DNA from: Aureimonas sp. AU22
GTDB lineage: Bacteria; Pseudomonadota; Alphaproteobacteria; Rhizobiales; Rhizobiaceae
DNA: 37,751 nucleotides
Direction of reading: 5' to 3'
NCBI RefSeq assembly: GCF_001463745.1
Contig: NZ_BBWJ01000052.1
Location: 1 to 37,751, forward strand
Shown: one piece after another, positions 36,199 to 37,751 of the stretch
Layout: the number at the start of each line of letters is the position of its first letter
Numbering within the stretch: the stretch's first letter is position 1
Made by a program: the position numbers and the translations under genes
The notes under the pieces: generated by a model
What the model saw: only the letters and a program-made list of their open reading frames with translations
Database searches by the model: none
Told to the model about the DNA's origin: nothing

Positions 36199-36519
36199 AT
36201 GCCTTGGGCCTATCTTCTCGTCGCCGGTCTTCTCGAGGTCGGCTGGGCGTCGGCTATGAAACAGTCGGCCGGCTTCACGCGTCTCGTGCCCAGCGTCGTG
36301 ACCTTCGTGCTGATGTTCGGCAGCTTCGGGCTGCTCGCCGCCGCGATGCGCTCGCTGCCGCTCGGCACGGCCTATGCGGTCTGGACCGGCATCGGCGCGC
36401 TCGGCGCCTTCCTGGTGGGCCTCGTGTGGTTCGGCGAGAGCGCCCATCCCATGCGCCTTCTCGCCGCCGGTCTCATCCTCTCGGGCATCGTCCTGATGAA
36501 ATGGGCGCCTACAAGCTGA
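36199..36519 (+). CDS. sugE: SugE/Gdx-type guanidinium exporter (SMR family)
   Basis: A 106-residue small multidrug resistance family protein with four helices. The essential Glu13 lies in LLEVGWASAMKQSAGFTRL, and GTAYAVWTGIGALGA is the SMR signature in its SugE/Gdx form. Characterised Gdx proteins export guanidinium in exchange for protons. No Shine-Dalgarno stands directly before the ATG; the upstream region is instead filled by the riboswitch candidate, which is the expected controller. It follows the nuclease gene by 126 bases and probably has its own promoter. A single SMR gene suggests a homodimer rather than a paired Qac/EbrAB type. Confidence 0.92.
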   Translation: MPWAYLLVAGLLEVGWASAMKQSAGFTRLVPSVVTFVLMFGSFGLLAAAMRSLPLGTAYAVWTGIGALGAFLVGLVWFGESAHPMRLLAAGLILSGIVLMKWAPTS

Positions 36520-36563
36520 AAACCGCGGGGCGGGTGGCCGCAGCTTTCCCGCCGGTCTAGAAG

Positions 36564-36579
36564 GGTTTCACGTGAAACA
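36564..36579. other. parS-like ParB-binding site 3
   Basis: GGTTTCACGTGAAACA matches parS at 15 of 16 positions and contains the perfect 14-base core. It is intergenic, ending 15 bases before the start codon of the cfa gene, so bound ParB could also affect that gene's expression. Confidence 0.82.
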
Positions 36580-36594
36580 CGAGTGCCGGTGCCG

Positions 36595-37751
36595 ATGACC
36601 TCCTCCCCCGCCCCCTCCCCCGACGAGGCGCGCGTCGCCGCCGCGATCGGCGATCTCGTGCGCACGCTCGACCCCGGCTTTCCCGTCGAGCTGTGGACGG
36701 GCGAGCGCATTGGGGCGGCCGATGGTCCCGCCCTCGTCGTTCGGCGCGCGGACGCCCTCGCGCGCCTCGCCTTCAGCCCCCGCGTCGAGACGCTGCTCGG
36801 CCTGTGGATGGACGGCACGATCGACGTCGCCGGCGGCTCGTTCCTGGAGCTTGCGGGTCGGCGCGGCACGCGCGCCAAGGCCAGGGGCGCCTGGAAGCGT
36901 CTCAACAAGCGCGGGCTGCTCTCCCTCCTGCCCGCGCTCTGGCGCCTGCGCCGGACAGCCTCCCACGCCAGCCCCTCCGCCGGCGCGGAGGCGGGCGCCG
37001 ATGCGGGAGCCAGCGGATCGACCAAACAGGCGATCCAGTACCATTACGACGTCTCCAACCGCTTCTACGAGCTCTTCCTCGACAAGCGCATGGTCTATTC
37101 CTGCGCCTACTTCGACGGCTGGCACGACGATCTCGACCGCGCCCAGGAAGACAAGCTGGAGATGATCTGCCGCAAGCTGCGCTTGGCGCCCGGCGACCGC
37201 TTCCTCGACATCGGCTGCGGCTGGGGCGCGCTCCTGATCCACGCCGTCTCCCGCCACGGCGTGACCGGCCACGGGGTGACGCTTTCCAAGGCGCAGTTCG
37301 ATCTCGCCACGCGGCGCGTGCGCGAGGCGGGACTGGAGGACCGCATCACGATCGAGCTGAAGCCCTATCAGGAGCTGACCGGGACCTTCGACAAGATCGC
37401 CTCGATCGGCATGTTCGAGCACGTCGGCTTTCGCAACCACGACGCCTATTTCGGCGCGGTGCGGAAGCTCCTGCGCCCGCGCGGCCTCTACCTCCACCAC
37501 ACGATCGCCCGGCCGGCCAAGAAGGACCTGAAGACCTTCCACAGGGGCTCGCGCGAGTATCGCGCCATCACGCGTTTCATCTTTCCCGGCGGCGAGCTCG
37601 ACTACATCGGCCACTCGCTGCAGAAGCTGGAGGCGCACCGGTTCGAGGTCCACGACGTCGAGAACTGGCGCGAGCATTACGGGCGCACCTGCCGGATCTG
37701 GGCGGAGCGGCTGGAGGCCAATTTCGAGGCGGCGGCGGCCGAGGCGGGCGC
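36595..37751 (+). CDS. cfa: Cyclopropane-fatty-acyl-phospholipid synthase, 3' end outside window
   Basis: The first 385 residues of a CFA synthase, which adds a methylene bridge from S-adenosylmethionine to unsaturated phospholipid acyl chains. The N-terminal domain (about 1-115) is followed by an Ala/Gly/Ser-rich linker, then the methyltransferase domain. Landmarks are KQAIQYHYDVSNRFYELFLD, VYSCAYFDGWHDDL, the SAM motif FLDIGCGWGALL and IGMFEHVGFRNHDAYF. The gene has no stop before the window end. A parS-like site lies directly upstream. The ATG at 36595 has only a weak purine stretch before it. Confidence 0.95.
   Translation, partial: MTSSPAPSPDEARVAAAIGDLVRTLDPGFPVELWTGERIGAADGPALVVRRADALARLAFSPRVETLLGLWMDGTIDVAGGSFLELAGRRGTRAKARGAWKRLNKRGLLSLLPALWRLRRTASHASPSAGAEAGADAGASGSTKQAIQYHYDVSNRFYELFLDKRMVYSCAYFDGWHDDLDRAQEDKLEMICRKLRLAPGDRFLDIGCGWGALLIHAVSRHGVTGHGVTLSKAQFDLATRRVREAGLEDRITIELKPYQELTGTFDKIASIGMFEHVGFRNHDAYFGAVRKLLRPRGLYLHHTIARPAKKDLKTFHRGSREYRAITRFIFPGGELDYIGHSLQKLEAHRFEVHDVENWREHYGRTCRIWAERLEANFEAAAAEAG

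Overview
The window is high-G+C DNA from an alphaproteobacterial chromosome, most likely Hyphomicrobiales (Rhizobiales). The pointers are a cysteine-free Mur-like Fur regulator, an Omp19-type lipoprotein, the large 1,627-residue NAD-dependent glutamate dehydrogenase, a sucC/sucD/sucA/sucB/lpdA cluster beside zapE, the rsmB-htpX-DUF1674 neighbourhood, and a perfect CtrA-type box. A family such as Aurantimonadaceae is possible, but that is only an impression. Nearly everything is conserved core chromosome. I see no insertion sequence, prophage, CRISPR array, rRNA or tRNA.

Layout. 168-4268: a Fur/Mur regulator, a convergent OsmC peroxide reductase, then a rightward run of xerC, a TraB/GumN-family protein, a small lipoprotein and a small unknown protein. 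4341-14407 (all leftward, so transcribed from the right): sucC, an unknown small membrane protein, sucD, sucA, sucB, an SDR oxidoreductase, a MAPEG membrane protein and lpdA. This supplies 2-oxoglutarate dehydrogenase (E1, E2, E3) and succinyl-CoA synthetase. Hairpins after the small membrane gene and between sucD and sucA suggest the block is not one uniform transcript. 14800-19620 (leftward): zapE, an Omp19-like inhibitor lipoprotein, beta-carbonic anhydrase, DUF429, pdxY-like kinase and a small membrane protein. 19823-24706 (rightward): NAD-glutamate dehydrogenase, which feeds 2-oxoglutarate into the same part of the TCA cycle. 24749-33435 (leftward): thiolase, a proline-rich secreted protein, an AHSA1-like protein, purH, a DUF2189 membrane protein, a small lipoprotein, a heparinase II/III-like protein and rsmB. 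33571-37751: an ankyrin protein (+), htpX (-), DUF1674/SDHAF4 (+), a secreted thermonuclease (+), a sugE/gdx transporter (+) and a cyclopropane-fatty-acid synthase (+) cut by the window edge.

The most interesting signals are not genes. Three near-perfect ParB-binding (parS) palindromes lie at 7196, 24349 and 36564, one of them inside the glutamate dehydrogenase gene, which suggests the window lies in the origin-proximal centromere region. Two ACGA-loop hairpins just upstream of the sugE-like gene look like a guanidine-II (mini-ykkC) riboswitch. A TTAA-N7-TTAA CtrA box lies upstream of the heparinase-like gene. A lower-G+C membrane-protein gene with its own terminator-like hairpin sits between sucC and sucD, and the mdh gene expected beside sucC is absent. 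I did not find a convincing new multi-gene system.
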